A DNA stretch of 64,000 nucleotides from Bacillus sp. PK3_68. GTDB taxonomy: Bacteria > Bacillota > Bacilli > Bacillales > Domibacillaceae. The stretch lies in assembly GCF_003600835.1 (NCBI RefSeq), contig NZ_NQYC01000001.1, positions 2,498,001 through 2,562,000 of the forward strand, in the 5' to 3' direction. A program made the translations under genes and the position numbers. Positions 1 to 9,451 of the stretch are shown here, piece after piece (position 1 is the first letter of the stretch; each line of letters begins with the position of its first letter). The notes beneath the pieces are model-generated. The model searched no databases, had not been told where the DNA came from, and saw only the letters and a program-made list of their open reading frames with translations.

Positions 1-1497
1 TTTCTTCAGCAGGTTAATGTTCTCTGCCAGTTTGGCAAAGACGGATTTTCCTCGGACTGGCAGGTCAGCCGCCAAATGACCGGATGCCAGTCTCCCTGTA
101 TGAAGGATAATGTTGTTTAAATAAGCCATGCCCCTGAACAATAACACCAGCGCCGGCAAGGATATAAGCAGAAACAGAATGCAATAAAACGGCAATAACA
201 CTGTGTGCTGTATAACAATCGGCACCCCAAACCCCGTGAAGAAAAAGACCGCCAGCAAGAAAAAGAACTGGATACCAACCGAACGAACCGCAAAAGCATT
301 GGTTAAAAGGCGGCCCGTCTTCGCCAGCAAGCTGTGATTCCATTCCTCCTGAGGCTCTTCTGCCTGCTTCCACCTTTCCCAGAGCATTTTCCCCTGCACT
401 AATGAAAGCAGCACTAAGATAAAGGAGGTGAGCGCCAGTTTTACGATATACTGTATGAACGTATACGTATAATCATAGTAAATGAGCGACCTGCTCCACT
501 CCAGTGACAAAAACGCAATGAATAACGTCAACAGAGCGGCTGCAACCACAGCGTCAATCGGCAGCCGGTTATAAAAGGGCTGCAGCTTCTCTGTCATTCC
601 TGCCGGAAAAACAGAAAGTTTTCTGCTCATATATAAACTAACAATAAGAAGAATAAGCCCGCTAGCTGTGTAAATAAGAAAAGCCTTTTGTTCGCGCTGA
701 AACATTTTGTAATCGCTATAAACGAGACTTGTTTCAGAGGGAGGATTTACAGCCGCGATCCTTCCTTCAAATGCTCCTTCTGTTCCCACAAACAGCTCTT
801 CTCCGTTCTCTCCATAGCTGATTGCCCTTTGATCTACATGGAGTCGGTTAGATCCTTCATATTTACGGACAAACAGCATGTCCTTGTCGTTGAATACCTC
901 TTTAACTGAACTATCCGCCAGGTTGACGTTCGTGTAGACCTTTCCTGTCGAAGTGTTCTTGAAATAATATTTAAAAAATGCTTGATAGTCGTCCAGATTA
1001 GAGCGTTCTGTTTCCAATAAACGGTAATATTCATCAATGGCCTGTTCTTTCTCTGCCTGGACTTTTTGTCGCACATAATCTTCATCTTGGAAGTTTTTCG
1101 TAGCATCTGTTATCTTTTGATCCCGTGTCTTTATTAATGCTTGTTCGGCTTCTTTGCTGCTTGCACCAGACGCCTCCTGAATGTCCATTTCGTATTGGCT
1201 TTTTATATTGGCAATTTGTTCAGCTAAACTCCCATATCGATAACGGTACCCCTTGATTTCCTCAGGAGTGACGACTATCGATTTTTTGGCTTCTTCCTTC
1301 GAGACAGCCCCTAATTCGTAAGTCTCTAAATCAGAGATAAATTGATTCAGGTGACTGTCAAACTCCTCAGTGTGAAAATAATCTTTCTTAAAATACATGC
1401 TTCCATCATTTATAGCTGACACTACACTGCTCAGACCGATGACAAGCAAAAGCAGCCATCCGGCGAATAACACTCTACTTTTCCATTTTGTATCCAA
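1..1497 (-). CDS. Sensor histidine kinase, N-terminal part (cut by window edge)
   Basis: An uninterrupted reading frame runs from a TTG at 1497-1495 to the window edge (499 codons), so the C-terminal kinase core is missing. The TTG start has AAAGGTGG about 9 bases upstream and overlaps the end of the response-regulator gene by 23 bases, the usual arrangement for a co-translated pair. The protein has a first membrane segment near residues 8-26, a hydrophilic, Lys/Glu-rich extracytoplasmic region of about 240 residues, then five further membrane segments (about 270-290, 317-335, 346-366, 407-427 and 432-452). It ends in a HAMP-like stretch reading LAENINLL, which normally leads into the dimerisation helix with the phospho-His. 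Assignment as a kinase rests on this HAMP-like end and the adjacent OmpR-type regulator; HisKA and ATPase domains lie outside the window. The signal sensed is unknown. Confidence 0.82.
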   Translation of the reverse strand, partial: MDTKWKSRVLFAGWLLLLVIGLSSVVSAINDGSMYFKKDYFHTEEFDSHLNQFISDLETYELGAVSKEEAKKSIVVTPEEIKGYRYRYGSLAEQIANIKSQYEMDIQEASGASSKEAEQALIKTRDQKITDATKNFQDEDYVRQKVQAEKEQAIDEYYRLLETERSNLDDYQAFFKYYFKNTSTGKVYTNVNLADSSVKEVFNDKDMLFVRKYEGSNRLHVDQRAISYGENGEELFVGTEGAFEGRIAAVNPPSETSLVYSDYKMFQREQKAFLIYTASGLILLIVSLYMSRKLSVFPAGMTEKLQPFYNRLPIDAVVAAALLTLFIAFLSLEWSRSLIYYDYTYTFIQYIVKLALTSFILVLLSLVQGKMLWERWKQAEEPQEEWNHSLLAKTGRLLTNAFAVRSVGIQFFFLLAVFFFTGFGVPIVIQHTVLLPFYCILFLLISLPALVLLFRGMAYLNNIILHTGRLASGHLAADLPVRGKSVFAKLAENINLLKK

Positions 1498-2167
1498 TTC
1501 CCCATACCACCTTTAAATACCTCGGATTTTTTGGATCAATCTCTATCTTTCCTCGGATTTTTCGAATATGGACAGCCACTGTATTTTCTGCATTATAACC
1601 TGGCTCGTTCCATACACGTTCATAAATCTCATCAATTGAAAACACCCGGCCAGCATTAACCATTAATAATTCAACGATTTTGTATTCAATTGGCGTCAGT
1701 TTGACCGGCTCTCCGTGAACCGTCACTTCTTTAGCTGATTGGTCAAGCGTCAGTCCATTTAAATCAATTGTTTTTTTCATCCCTTCATATGTGCCGAGCG
1801 CTACATATCTTCTCAACTGTGATTTTACCCGGGCAATTAATTCCATTGGATTAAATGGCTTTGTGACATAATCATCGGCCCCCATTTGCAAGCCGAGGAT
1901 CTTGTCCGTGTCCTCTGTTTTGGCACTTAAAATAATAATAGGAATGTTTTTCTCTTCTCTGATCTTGAACGTGGTGGATATTCCATCCATCCTTGGCATC
2001 ATGACATCTAAAATAATTAAATGAACGGGTTGTTCATGAAGCTTTTCGATCGCCTCTATCCCGTCTCCCGCTTTAATGACCGTAATTCCTTCATTTTTTA
2101 AATATATTTCGATCGCATCGCGAATTTCTTTTTCATCATCAACAACCAATACCGTATAATCGCTCAT
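1475..2167 (-). CDS. OmpR-family two-component response regulator
   Basis: DNA-binding response regulator of the OmpR/PhoB class, partner of the kinase encoded immediately downstream. The receiver domain covers roughly residues 1-115 with the acidic pair in VVDDEKE, the phospho-acceptor Asp in LDVMMPRMDG and the conserved Lys in VTKPF. The winged-helix output domain occupies about residues 130-230 (LTPIEYKIVELL, then the recognition region NTVAVHIRKIRGKIE) and ends with the usual GYK motif. The start chosen is the ATG at 2167, giving MSDYTVLVVDD, because AAAGGAGG lies about 8 bases before it; an in-frame start ten codons further upstream would swallow that ribosome-binding site. The gene resembles YrkP/VanR-type regulators, but I cannot name a regulon. 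Confidence 0.93.
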   Translation of the reverse strand: MSDYTVLVVDDEKEIRDAIEIYLKNEGITVIKAGDGIEAIEKLHEQPVHLIILDVMMPRMDGISTTFKIREEKNIPIIILSAKTEDTDKILGLQMGADDYVTKPFNPMELIARVKSQLRRYVALGTYEGMKKTIDLNGLTLDQSAKEVTVHGEPVKLTPIEYKIVELLMVNAGRVFSIDEIYERVWNEPGYNAENTVAVHIRKIRGKIEIDPKNPRYLKVVWGIGYKMEK

Positions 2168-2288
2168 TTGTTTCGCCTCCTTTCGAAAGTATAGCATGTG
2201 TGCTGCCTAATGTTTGATGCTATTTTACCGGCCAATTCTTAATATTGAAGCAGCATAATTCTGAAGAATTTCTGAAGATTTCAGCCAA

Positions 2289-2316
2289 CAAAAAAGAACC
2301 TGTGTGTCAGGTTCTC
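2289..2316 (-). terminator. Rho-independent terminator of the SIR2 gene
   Basis: On the minus strand an 8-bp perfect stem (AGAACCTG / CAGGTTCT, 2295-2302 and 2308-2315) with a 5-base loop is followed by TTTTTTG. The stem begins at the stop codon of the SIR2 gene, so it ends that transcript and separates it from the two-component genes. Confidence 0.85.
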
Positions 2317-4141
2317 ATTCCTCAAATTTCGTATAAGCATATAACAAGCCTTTGCCATTAAATCCTTCTTTTTCATTCAAATCCTCCGCTAACTTCTCAA
2401 GCGAATCAGTGAACTTTTCGCGGCGTCCGTCACAGATAGCAAGAGCAGGCCAGTCCTCGGTTTCTGCCCCCTCATTCAAAAAGCGAATAAGGTGCTCTCG
2501 GTTTTCCTTATAGCCGAATTGACCGCACATGCTGCTCACCTCATTCATATAGCGGCATTTAATCGCCCTTAACAGCTCAAATTGGTCAAAGTGCTGTTCA
2601 AACTCCTGCTCATCAAATGCCAGTCTCGCTTCAATGAACAAACTCTTTAAATATGGATACGTAAACATTACTTCTGTTGGCGCCAGATGGGTCTCTTTGC
2701 CGGAAATCTTTTGGAACAGAGGATCTAATCCTGCCTCCGTAGAGGTATAAGCTAAAAAAGAGAGCTGACGGCGATGAGGATCCTGTACCTTTGGCAAAGT
2801 GAACAGCTTATTTAATAGTTGATAATTCTTTTTCATCACAGCGCTAATGCCAGTGCTATAAAAAATGGCTTGAAGCGGAATTTCCTGTGTAGCTAATAAA
2901 TGCGGGTCGCCAAAGTGATGCCGTGAACCGGTAAGGCGCTCAGCTGTCTGAATTAACAGTTCAGCCTGTTCCGGCGTTCTCATATAGTAGGTTAGTATGG
3001 CAACGAGCATTGCCAGTGTTTTACTTTTTTCAGCAACCATCTGAGCGCGGACAGACAGTGCTTCGGCTGTTGCTTCTTCTGTATAGCGTTGTTCAAAAAG
3101 GAAGGAAACTACCTTCCTTGTCTGGTCTGTCAGCATTTCTCTTAATTCGATTTCCCGTCTATCCTGAATATAACGTTTCATCCTTTTGGTTTTTACTTGA
3201 ATGTTTTCAGGGCTCACTTTTTTTACTTTTGCAATATTTATAACGTTTTCATACAACTCAGTAAAAAAGTGATCTGCCCCTTTTGGATCGATGATTTTAT
3301 TAGCATCACGAAAACTAATCAGCTCATCTGCATAGGGGGTCAACTTTTCCGAAAAGGCATGCCAATACCATGAGTACCGGCGACCTTTCACCGATTTAAT
3401 CAGCTCGCGGAGCGCTGTGTCCCACTCCGCTGACCAGCCTGATACGATGATGCCATATTCATCAAACACCCGGCGCAATAACTGGGCAAGGGGGAGCGTA
3501 TAATTATCCAGCTCCCCTGTTATATTTTTAAAACGAGTATCGCGATAGTCCCCATTCACTTTTAATACTGTGCAATCAGCGTGAGCGAGCGGCTTCATCC
3601 CTTCAATGTCCGTATCATGGTAAAGCGTTTGGTATTGCACATTATGCTCGTCCAGCGCGTGCTCCAGCAGGCGGTCAAAGTTTGTCGTAACAATGACTTT
3701 TACATAGCCTCGTTGAACCAGCTTAGCAATTGCATAATGAGCGTCTGTCGGCACCTTTTGCTTTTGTTCTACCTCCTCAAGCGTCGGCTCAAAAAACTCT
3801 TTTAGCAACCCATTGCGTTCCGAGGAGGTTTTAGCTAACAGCTCTATCACTTCATTATATAAAGGGGCTTTTCCGTATCTCTTTTCATACCAGGCAAATG
3901 GATCACTTTCATTTGCGCCATTGACGCACATTATTCGCCGGCAAAGCTCCCGTAAAATGCCGCGGCCAGTTGGTATGCCTGCTGAATAAGAAATACCTGA
4001 ACCCAGAAGGAGGGCATAGACTCCTTTATTTGCTTCTACAGAAAATGCTAATGATAATGGCTTTTCATCCATTTGATAACCCCTTTCCGGACAGTTACAA
4101 TCATTTAGCTGGCGTGTCAGCTGTAAAGGATCGTTATTCAT
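2315..4141 (-). CDS. Stand-alone SIR2-domain protein, candidate anti-phage NADase
   Basis: A 608-residue protein with an N-terminal SIR2-like domain (about residues 38-270) and a C-terminal, probably helical region of about 300 residues that I do not recognise. SIR2 hallmarks are the nucleotide-binding LLLGSGISYSAGIPTG (residues 45-59), VTTNFD (151-156) with the Asn that is catalytic in ThsA and DSR2, and GWSAEWDTAL (235-244). The catalytic His expected in the HGD motif is Asn here (KVNGDYRD, residues 194-201), so NAD cleavage cannot be assumed. SIR2 proteins of this size and architecture occur in phage-defence systems, where NAD depletion aborts infection; that role is inferred from family only. 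No partner gene lies beside it: it has its own terminator and is divergent from pepT. An alternative start at 4072 (MDEKPLSLAF) has AAAGGGG seven bases upstream and may be the true start; the 4141 start has a weaker GGGGA. Confidence 0.8.
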   Translation of the reverse strand: MNNDPLQLTRQLNDCNCPERGYQMDEKPLSLAFSVEANKGVYALLLGSGISYSAGIPTGRGILRELCRRIMCVNGANESDPFAWYEKRYGKAPLYNEVIELLAKTSSERNGLLKEFFEPTLEEVEQKQKVPTDAHYAIAKLVQRGYVKVIVTTNFDRLLEHALDEHNVQYQTLYHDTDIEGMKPLAHADCTVLKVNGDYRDTRFKNITGELDNYTLPLAQLLRRVFDEYGIIVSGWSAEWDTALRELIKSVKGRRYSWYWHAFSEKLTPYADELISFRDANKIIDPKGADHFFTELYENVINIAKVKKVSPENIQVKTKRMKRYIQDRREIELREMLTDQTRKVVSFLFEQRYTEEATAEALSVRAQMVAEKSKTLAMLVAILTYYMRTPEQAELLIQTAERLTGSRHHFGDPHLLATQEIPLQAIFYSTGISAVMKKNYQLLNKLFTLPKVQDPHRRQLSFLAYTSTEAGLDPLFQKISGKETHLAPTEVMFTYPYLKSLFIEARLAFDEQEFEQHFDQFELLRAIKCRYMNEVSSMCGQFGYKENREHLIRFLNEGAETEDWPALAICDGRREKFTDSLEKLAEDLNEKEGFNGKGLLYAYTKFEE

Positions 4142-4331
4142 TTTTTCCCCTAAATCCCCTGAATCATTCTAGGACTTATCTTATATATATTGATGGCTTT
4201 TCTCTATCATACTTACCAACTGTTCGCTATTGGCGTCATTTAATCCTGTTATCGGCGGTTTAATTTACTAATATTTAACTATTGCTTGTGTTAAAATCAA
4301 CTACATACATATGAAAAGGAGCTGTTTTTGA

Positions 4332-5564
4332 ATGAAAAGAGAAATCATTGACCGATTTACTTCCTATGCCAGAATCGATACACAATCAGATGAAAGCAGC
4401 GACACGACCCCTTCTACACCAGGACAATGGACATTATTGCGCATGCTTGAAGAGGAGCTGAAGCAAATCGGCATGCAAGAAGTGAATCTGGATGAAAATG
4501 GCTATTTAATGGCTACGCTTCCATCCAATACAACGAAAGATGTTCCCGTCATCGGCTTTCTTGCTCACGTAGATACAGCGACAGATTTTACCGGCAAAAA
4601 TGTACAGCCGCAAATCGTTGACAATTATGATGGTGCAGACATCCTATTAAACAAATCATTATCCGTTATTTTGTCACCGAGAGACTTTCCCGAACTGTCA
4701 AAGTATAAAGGCCACACACTCATCACCACTGACGGCACCACGCTGCTTGGCGCAGACAATAAAGCTGGTGTAACAGAAATTATGACAGCCATGCACTATT
4801 TAATTCAGCATCCGGAAATTAAACACGGAAAAATCCGTGTCGCTTTTACTCCAGATGAAGAAATCGGCAGAGGGCCTCACAAATTTGACGTGGCTGCTTT
4901 TCAGGCTGAATTTGCTTATACCGTCGATGGTGGACCGCTCGGTGAACTACAATATGAGAGCTTTAATGCAGCCGGAGCCCAGGTAACGTTTTATGGAAAA
5001 AATGTGCATCCTGGATCAGCTAAAGGAAAAATGATCAATTCCGCAAAGATTGCTATGGAACTGAATGAAAAGCTGCCTGCTGATGAAGCCCCTGAACACA
5101 CAGAGGGTTACGAAGGTTTTTATCATCTCATTTCCCTTCACGGTGATGTGGAAAAAACTGAAATGCACTATATTATTCGTGATCATGACAAAGAAAAGTT
5201 CCAAGCACGCAAAGATGTATTCAGGCAAATTGTGAAAGACCTACAAAACAAATATGGAGAAGAACGAATTGTGTTGGAATTAAATGACCAATATTACAAT
5301 ATGAAAGAAAAAATTGAGCCGGTAAAGGAAGTCGTAGATATCGCTTATGAGGCGATGACCAACTTGGGCATCGAGCCGATTGTTGAACCGATCCGTGGTG
5401 GAACCGATGGCTCTCAGCTCTCCTATATGGGTCTGCCAACGCCTAACATCTTTACAGGCGGTGAAAATTTCCACGGCCGTTTTGAATATGCTTCAGTTGA
5501 CAACATGGAAAAAGCAGTGAAGACCATTATCGAAATCGCTAAACTATTTGAAGAAAAAGCGTAA
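4332..5564 (+). CDS. pepT: Peptidase T (tripeptide aminopeptidase)
   Basis: Cytosolic M20-family zinc metallopeptidase that removes the N-terminal residue from tripeptides. At 410 residues it has the normal PepT length. Visible family features are the N-terminal [19 protein letters not shown], the metal ligand motif GFLAHVDTA (His and Asp), [10 protein letters not shown] with the bridging Asp, [11 protein letters not shown] carrying the catalytic Glu pair, and RGGTDGS with the later ligand region ending in [11 protein letters not shown]. The central dimerisation insert [10 protein letters not shown] is also typical. AAAGGAG lies about 9 bases before the ATG. The gene stands alone between the divergent SIR2 gene and the convergent catalase gene. 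Confidence 0.96.
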   Translation: MKREIIDRFTSYARIDTQSDESSDTTPSTPGQWTLLRMLEEELKQIGMQEVNLDENGYLMATLPSNTTKDVPVIGFLAHVDTATDFTGKNVQPQIVDNYDGADILLNKSLSVILSPRDFPELSKYKGHTLITTDGTTLLGADNKAGVTEIMTAMHYLIQHPEIKHGKIRVAFTPDEEIGRGPHKFDVAAFQAEFAYTVDGGPLGELQYESFNAAGAQVTFYGKNVHPGSAKGKMINSAKIAMELNEKLPADEAPEHTEGYEGFYHLISLHGDVEKTEMHYIIRDHDKEKFQARKDVFRQIVKDLQNKYGEERIVLELNDQYYNMKEKIEPVKEVVDIAYEAMTNLGIEPIVEPIRGGTDGSQLSYMGLPTPNIFTGGENFHGRFEYASVDNMEKAVKTIIEIAKLFEEKA

Positions 5565-5582
5565 TCTCCGTCCGCGTCACCC

Positions 5583-5618
5583 AAAAAAGAGGCTGTGCCC
5601 AAAATGGCACGGCCTCTT
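5583..5618 (-). terminator. Terminator between pepT and katE
   Basis: A 12-bp stem with one G-U pair (AGAGGCTGTGCC / GGCACGGCCTCT, 5588-5599 and 5605-5616). The T-run TTTTTT follows the hairpin on the minus strand, so it mainly serves katE; it may also end pepT transcription, though no T-run follows on the plus strand. Confidence 0.75.
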
Positions 5619-5726
5619 AAAGTGTAAATGTAGTCTATTTTTGTCTAACTTACAGGCTAATATGTCCCTCAAAGTGCAAAACTCAATCAAAAGCGTCTCC
5701 GGTCACCAGCTGCTTTTTCATCTCCC

Positions 5727-7808
5727 TTATAGTTGGCGGGACCAATGGCGGTGTTCAGCTAAAGCTGTGATGAACGATTTGCTGAATGCCTCTAACTCTT
5801 TCGGATCATGTGCAATAACGACGCCGGGATCTGATCCGCTCTGCACTCCTGCTATAATCAAAAGCTCGCCACCTTCTGCCGCCGCGCCAACTGTTTTAAA
5901 ATGCTTAAAGGCATCTTTAATGAATTCAGCCGCTTTTGGATTACCTTTTATTTGTTCAACGCTTGCTTTCCCTCCCGCTACATAAACAGCGTCAAATATA
6001 ACCGGGTCGCTCGTCAAGAAAGAATGCTTCGCTTCCTGCTGCTGTCCGTCGGCGCTTGTAACCATGCCGACATGGTTGCTGACAATTTCCGGGTGAACTC
6101 CTGCTCCTTTTAATGCCTGCATCAAAGGCTCAACTGTTAAGTTATCAAAGCCATCTGCCGCCAGGACAGCCACTTTGCGTGTTGCTGCACTCTTTTTCTT
6201 ATTTTTTTCCTGACTTAAAGCGGGAGAAGAAAGCGTTACTTTCGAAGCCGTTCTTCCTGCTGGCACCTCTGCTCCGATGCCCGCGGCAATGGCTGCTGCC
6301 AATTCTTCATCGACATTGGCAAAGACATCGACAACCTGCTGTCTTACCTCTTTGCTCTGTACTTTGCCCACTTCAAAATGGAAGGCTTCAATAATATGCT
6401 CTTTTTCTATATCTGTCATGCTATTCCAAAACAGCTTGGCCTGCGAATAGTGATCTTTAAAACTGTCGCTGCGCTGGCGGACTTTTTTGCCTTCCATTTT
6501 TTCCTGATAATGCACATATCCACCTTCCTCTTCGGAAGCAGGGCGTGGATCATTTTCCTGCAGTGAGTTTTTATGATAGCTTACCTGCCCTTTATCAATG
6601 TTCATTTGGTGATAGCCCTCACGTTGATTATTGTGGACTGGTGCCACAGGACGGTTAATCGGAATTTGGTGGAAATTCGGTCCGCCTAAACGAATCAACT
6701 GCGTGTCTGTGTAGGAAAATAAGCGGCCTTGTAACAGCGGGTCGTTAGAAAAATCGATGCCCGGTACGACATGGCCCGGGTGAAAAGCGGCCTGCTCCGT
6801 CTCTGCAAAGACGTTGTCCTGATTGCGATTTAACGTCATTTTCCCGATAATTTTTACCGGTATCACTTCTTCCGGCCATAGTTTTGTCGGATCTAAAATA
6901 TCGAAGTCAAAATTAAATTCCTCTTCTTCTTCGATCATTTGCACGCCTAACTCAAACTCTGGGTAATCCCCCATTTCAATGGCTTCCCATAAATCTCGGC
7001 GATGAAAATCCGGGTCACGGCCAGCCAGCTTTTGCGCTTCATCCCAAACAAATGAATGAACGCCGAGCACCGGCTTCCAGTGAAACTTCACGAAGCGTGC
7101 CTTCCCTTGTTCATTCACAAAGCGGAATGTATGAACACCAAAGCCTTCCATCATTCGATAGCTGCGCGGAATAGCTCGGTCGGACATGGCCCACATCACC
7201 ATATGAGCTGATTCTGTATTATTAGCAACAAAGTCCCAAAATGTATCATGCGCTGTAGAAGCCTGTGGCATTTCATTATGCGGCTCCGGTTTAAAAGAAT
7301 GAACTAGATCCGGAAACTTCATTGCATCTTGAATAAAGAAAACCGGAATGTTATTGCCAACGAGGTCATAGTTTCCTTCTTCTGTATAGAATTTTGTCGC
7401 AAACCCTCTTACATCGCGAACCGAATCGGCTGAGCCGCGTGAACCTGCGACGGTAGAGAAGCGGACAAACACAGGGGTTTTCACAGAAGGGTCCTGGAGA
7501 AATTTTGCTTTCGTGTACTCTGTCATCGGCTCATACACTTGGAAATAACCATGTGCCCCGAAGCCGCGTGCATGAACGACCCTTTCCGGAATCCGTTCAT
7601 GGTCAAAGTGGGTCATTTTCTCACGGAATTGAAAATCCTCCATTAACGTCGGTCCCCGGTTGCCCGCCTTTAGAGAATGCTCATCATCTGACACTCGCAA
7701 CCCTTGATTAGTCGTCATTTTTTCTCCTTTATGATCTACACGGAATTGTTCCAATTGCTCGTTCTTTAAGTTGCCTTGTACGGTCTCTTTATGTTCATTT
7801 TTTTTCAT
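5727..7808 (-). CDS. katE: Large-subunit catalase KatE (HPII type)
   Basis: Haem catalase that dismutates hydrogen peroxide in the cytoplasm. At 693 residues it belongs to the large clade 2 enzymes, matching B. subtilis KatE in size. The catalase core (about residues 30-530) shows ERIPERVVHARGFGAHGYF with the distal His, RFSTVAGSRGSADSVRDVRGFATKFYTEEGN, and the proximal haem-ligand region RLFSYTDTQLIRLG with its Tyr. A C-terminal flavodoxin/DJ-1-like domain starts near residue 560 (RKVAVLAADGFDN) and ends in HDPKELEAFSKSFITALAEHRHW. AGGAGGGAAT precedes the ATG. A sigma-B promoter about 100 bases upstream predicts expression in general stress and stationary phase. A convergent terminator follows. 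Confidence 0.97.
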   Translation of the reverse strand: MKKNEHKETVQGNLKNEQLEQFRVDHKGEKMTTNQGLRVSDDEHSLKAGNRGPTLMEDFQFREKMTHFDHERIPERVVHARGFGAHGYFQVYEPMTEYTKAKFLQDPSVKTPVFVRFSTVAGSRGSADSVRDVRGFATKFYTEEGNYDLVGNNIPVFFIQDAMKFPDLVHSFKPEPHNEMPQASTAHDTFWDFVANNTESAHMVMWAMSDRAIPRSYRMMEGFGVHTFRFVNEQGKARFVKFHWKPVLGVHSFVWDEAQKLAGRDPDFHRRDLWEAIEMGDYPEFELGVQMIEEEEEFNFDFDILDPTKLWPEEVIPVKIIGKMTLNRNQDNVFAETEQAAFHPGHVVPGIDFSNDPLLQGRLFSYTDTQLIRLGGPNFHQIPINRPVAPVHNNQREGYHQMNIDKGQVSYHKNSLQENDPRPASEEEGGYVHYQEKMEGKKVRQRSDSFKDHYSQAKLFWNSMTDIEKEHIIEAFHFEVGKVQSKEVRQQVVDVFANVDEELAAAIAAGIGAEVPAGRTASKVTLSSPALSQEKNKKKSAATRKVAVLAADGFDNLTVEPLMQALKGAGVHPEIVSNHVGMVTSADGQQQEAKHSFLTSDPVIFDAVYVAGGKASVEQIKGNPKAAEFIKDAFKHFKTVGAAAEGGELLIIAGVQSGSDPGVVIAHDPKELEAFSKSFITALAEHRHWSRQL

Positions 7809-7902
7809 TGACTATTCCCTCCTGATTTTTTTTTATAAAAATTCAAGATAAACCGGTAAATGTATGTATCAGCACAGCTGTGATCGTTACCCAATTCTGG
7901 CT

Positions 7903-7928
7903 ATACCCCAACAGCTGAATCCTTAAAC
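7903..7928 (-). promoter_or_regulatory. Sigma-B promoter of katE
   Basis: Read on the minus strand, GTTTAA (7923-7928), a 14-base spacer and GGGTAT (7903-7908) match the sigma-B consensus GTTTAA-N12-15-GGGTAT exactly. It lies about 95 bases upstream of the katE start. B. subtilis katE is a known member of the general-stress regulon, so the assignment fits the gene. Confidence 0.88.
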
Positions 7929-8040
7929 AATGAATCTTTGAAAGAAAGGCTCTCTTAAAGAGGAATGTTGTTTTTTCAATAGTTGATTGCAGCGGAAAGC
8001 GGCCAGCTGCAGCGAAAATTAACCATCAAGTACCATAATG

Positions 8041-8081
8041 TCTAAAGAAAAGAAAGCCTGCCTCCAACTGGAGACAGGCTT
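8041..8081 (-). terminator. Terminator after the glutamine-synthetase-like gene
   Basis: A 12-bp stem with one mismatch-type pair (AAGCCTGCCTCC / GGAGACAGGCTT, 8054-8065 and 8070-8081), followed on the minus strand by the T-rich tail TTCTTTTCTTTAG. It closes the amidohydrolase-permease-M20-ligase operon. Confidence 0.82.
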
Positions 8082-8089
8082 CTATGTTA

Positions 8090-9451
8090 TTAGTACAGCA
8101 CAGCATATTGACTTCTTTCCCATTCATCTATGCGATAAAAATGTTTGTTCCACTCTTCTCTTTTCACCTTGATGAATTCCTGCCAAATTGGCCGGCCGAT
8201 ACTGTCCGCTAAAATGGTGTCTTTAGCTAATGAATCCATCGCTTCCTCAAGATTGCGGGGAACCCACTCAATCCCCATTGCTTCTAATTCATTATTGCTT
8301 AAGCTGCCTGCATCCACTTCAAGCGGCTCGCCTGGATCGATCCGTTTTCTAATGCCATGAAGACCGGCTGCGATTAAAGCAGCTGACAGCAAATACGGAT
8401 TGCAGGTGCCGTCTGCTCCTCTGAACTCAAATCTTCTTTCCCGTCTTTTTTCCGGTACACGAATGAGAACAGAGCGATTACCTGAACCGTAGCAAACGTG
8501 AGCAGGTGCCCAGGAGCCTGGAACCATCCGTTTATAGGAATTCATTGTCGGAGCTCCAATTGCAACAATGGAACGGCCGTGATGAAGAATCCCTCCAATA
8601 AAATGGTAGGCGTTTTCTGAGAGTTCAAGTCCCTTCTCATCATTAAGATCCTTAAATAAATTGGTTTCTTCATTATATAAACTCATATGAACATGCAAGC
8701 CGCTTCCAGCAAAATCATTAAACGGTTTCGGCGCGAGCGTGCCTACCATGCCCATATCTCTCGCTAAATGTTTAAACAATTGCTTAAATGTAATTTGGTC
8801 TTCGGTTGCTTTTAAGCAATGGTCGTATTTCAAATTGATCTCCAGCTGTCCGGGGCCGTATTCACTGGAAATTTGCTCCGTTTCCACGCCCATTTTCCCG
8901 ATAGTTTCCGTAAACTTCTGAACAAAATCCTCCTGGATATCCACTCCGTCTGATGAGAAGCAAGTGCTGTTATCGGCCGGGACAAGCTTGCCGTCCTCTT
9001 CTTTTAATAAGTACGCTTCCTGTTCATAAGCCATGAACAATTTCCCGCCAAGGAGAGCTTCCGCTTTATGAAGCAGACGCTTTAATGCGCTCCGCGGGCA
9101 CCCTTCCCAAGGGTTGCCGTTTTCATCTACTAAATCACAGAACATTCTTGCCGTCTGTTTTCTATGCGGCAAAACAGCAAATGTTTCCGGGTCCGGTATG
9201 GCAAAAAAGTCGCCGCCTTGTGTGCCATATGTTGGGTCAGGCACATAAGTGTCAAACATCGTAAAATCCATAATGGCTGTACTAAAGTTGACCCCTTTTT
9301 CCATAGCACCTTGTAAAGAATCTTTCCGGATGGTTCTTCCTCTTGTCACGCCCGTATAGTCTAAAAATTCAATGCGAATAAATTCAATTTGCTGCTCTTC
9401 TACTATTTGCAGCACCCGTTCTTTAGTTAATCTTTGTTGAGTAGCGACCAT
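8090..9451 (-). CDS. Glutamine-synthetase-family ligase (GlnT/PuuA-like)
   Basis: A 453-residue ATP-dependent ligase of the glutamine synthetase I fold. Members outside the true GlnA group, such as PuuA, join the gamma-carboxyl of glutamate to an amine. Visible motifs are YEQEAYLL (metal-binding Glu), GPGQLEINLKY, GSGLHVHMS with the ATP-site His, the NRSVLIRVP glutamate-binding segment and FEFRGADGTCNPY. Its start codon overlaps the stop of the preceding M20 gene as TAATG, implying translational coupling. It is the last gene of an operon with a FluG-like amidohydrolase, an amino-acid permease and an M20 hydrolase, behind a sigma-54 promoter. That context argues for a catabolic gamma-glutamylation step on an amine or related compound rather than ammonia assimilation. 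The acceptor substrate cannot be read from the sequence. Confidence 0.9.
   Translation of the reverse strand: MVATQQRLTKERVLQIVEEQQIEFIRIEFLDYTGVTRGRTIRKDSLQGAMEKGVNFSTAIMDFTMFDTYVPDPTYGTQGGDFFAIPDPETFAVLPHRKQTARMFCDLVDENGNPWEGCPRSALKRLLHKAEALLGGKLFMAYEQEAYLLKEEDGKLVPADNSTCFSSDGVDIQEDFVQKFTETIGKMGVETEQISSEYGPGQLEINLKYDHCLKATEDQITFKQLFKHLARDMGMVGTLAPKPFNDFAGSGLHVHMSLYNEETNLFKDLNDEKGLELSENAYHFIGGILHHGRSIVAIGAPTMNSYKRMVPGSWAPAHVCYGSGNRSVLIRVPEKRRERRFEFRGADGTCNPYLLSAALIAAGLHGIRKRIDPGEPLEVDAGSLSNNELEAMGIEWVPRNLEEAMDSLAKDTILADSIGRPIWQEFIKVKREEWNKHFYRIDEWERSQYAVLY

Noticed and set aside
834-1106. Minus-strand 90-codon frame in the kinase region
   Set aside because: It is out of frame with the much longer uninterrupted kinase frame that reaches the window edge.
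5548-5985. Plus-strand frame of 145 codons after pepT
   Set aside because: It spans the pepT end, the terminator and the antisense strand of katE; the product is low-complexity with no family features.
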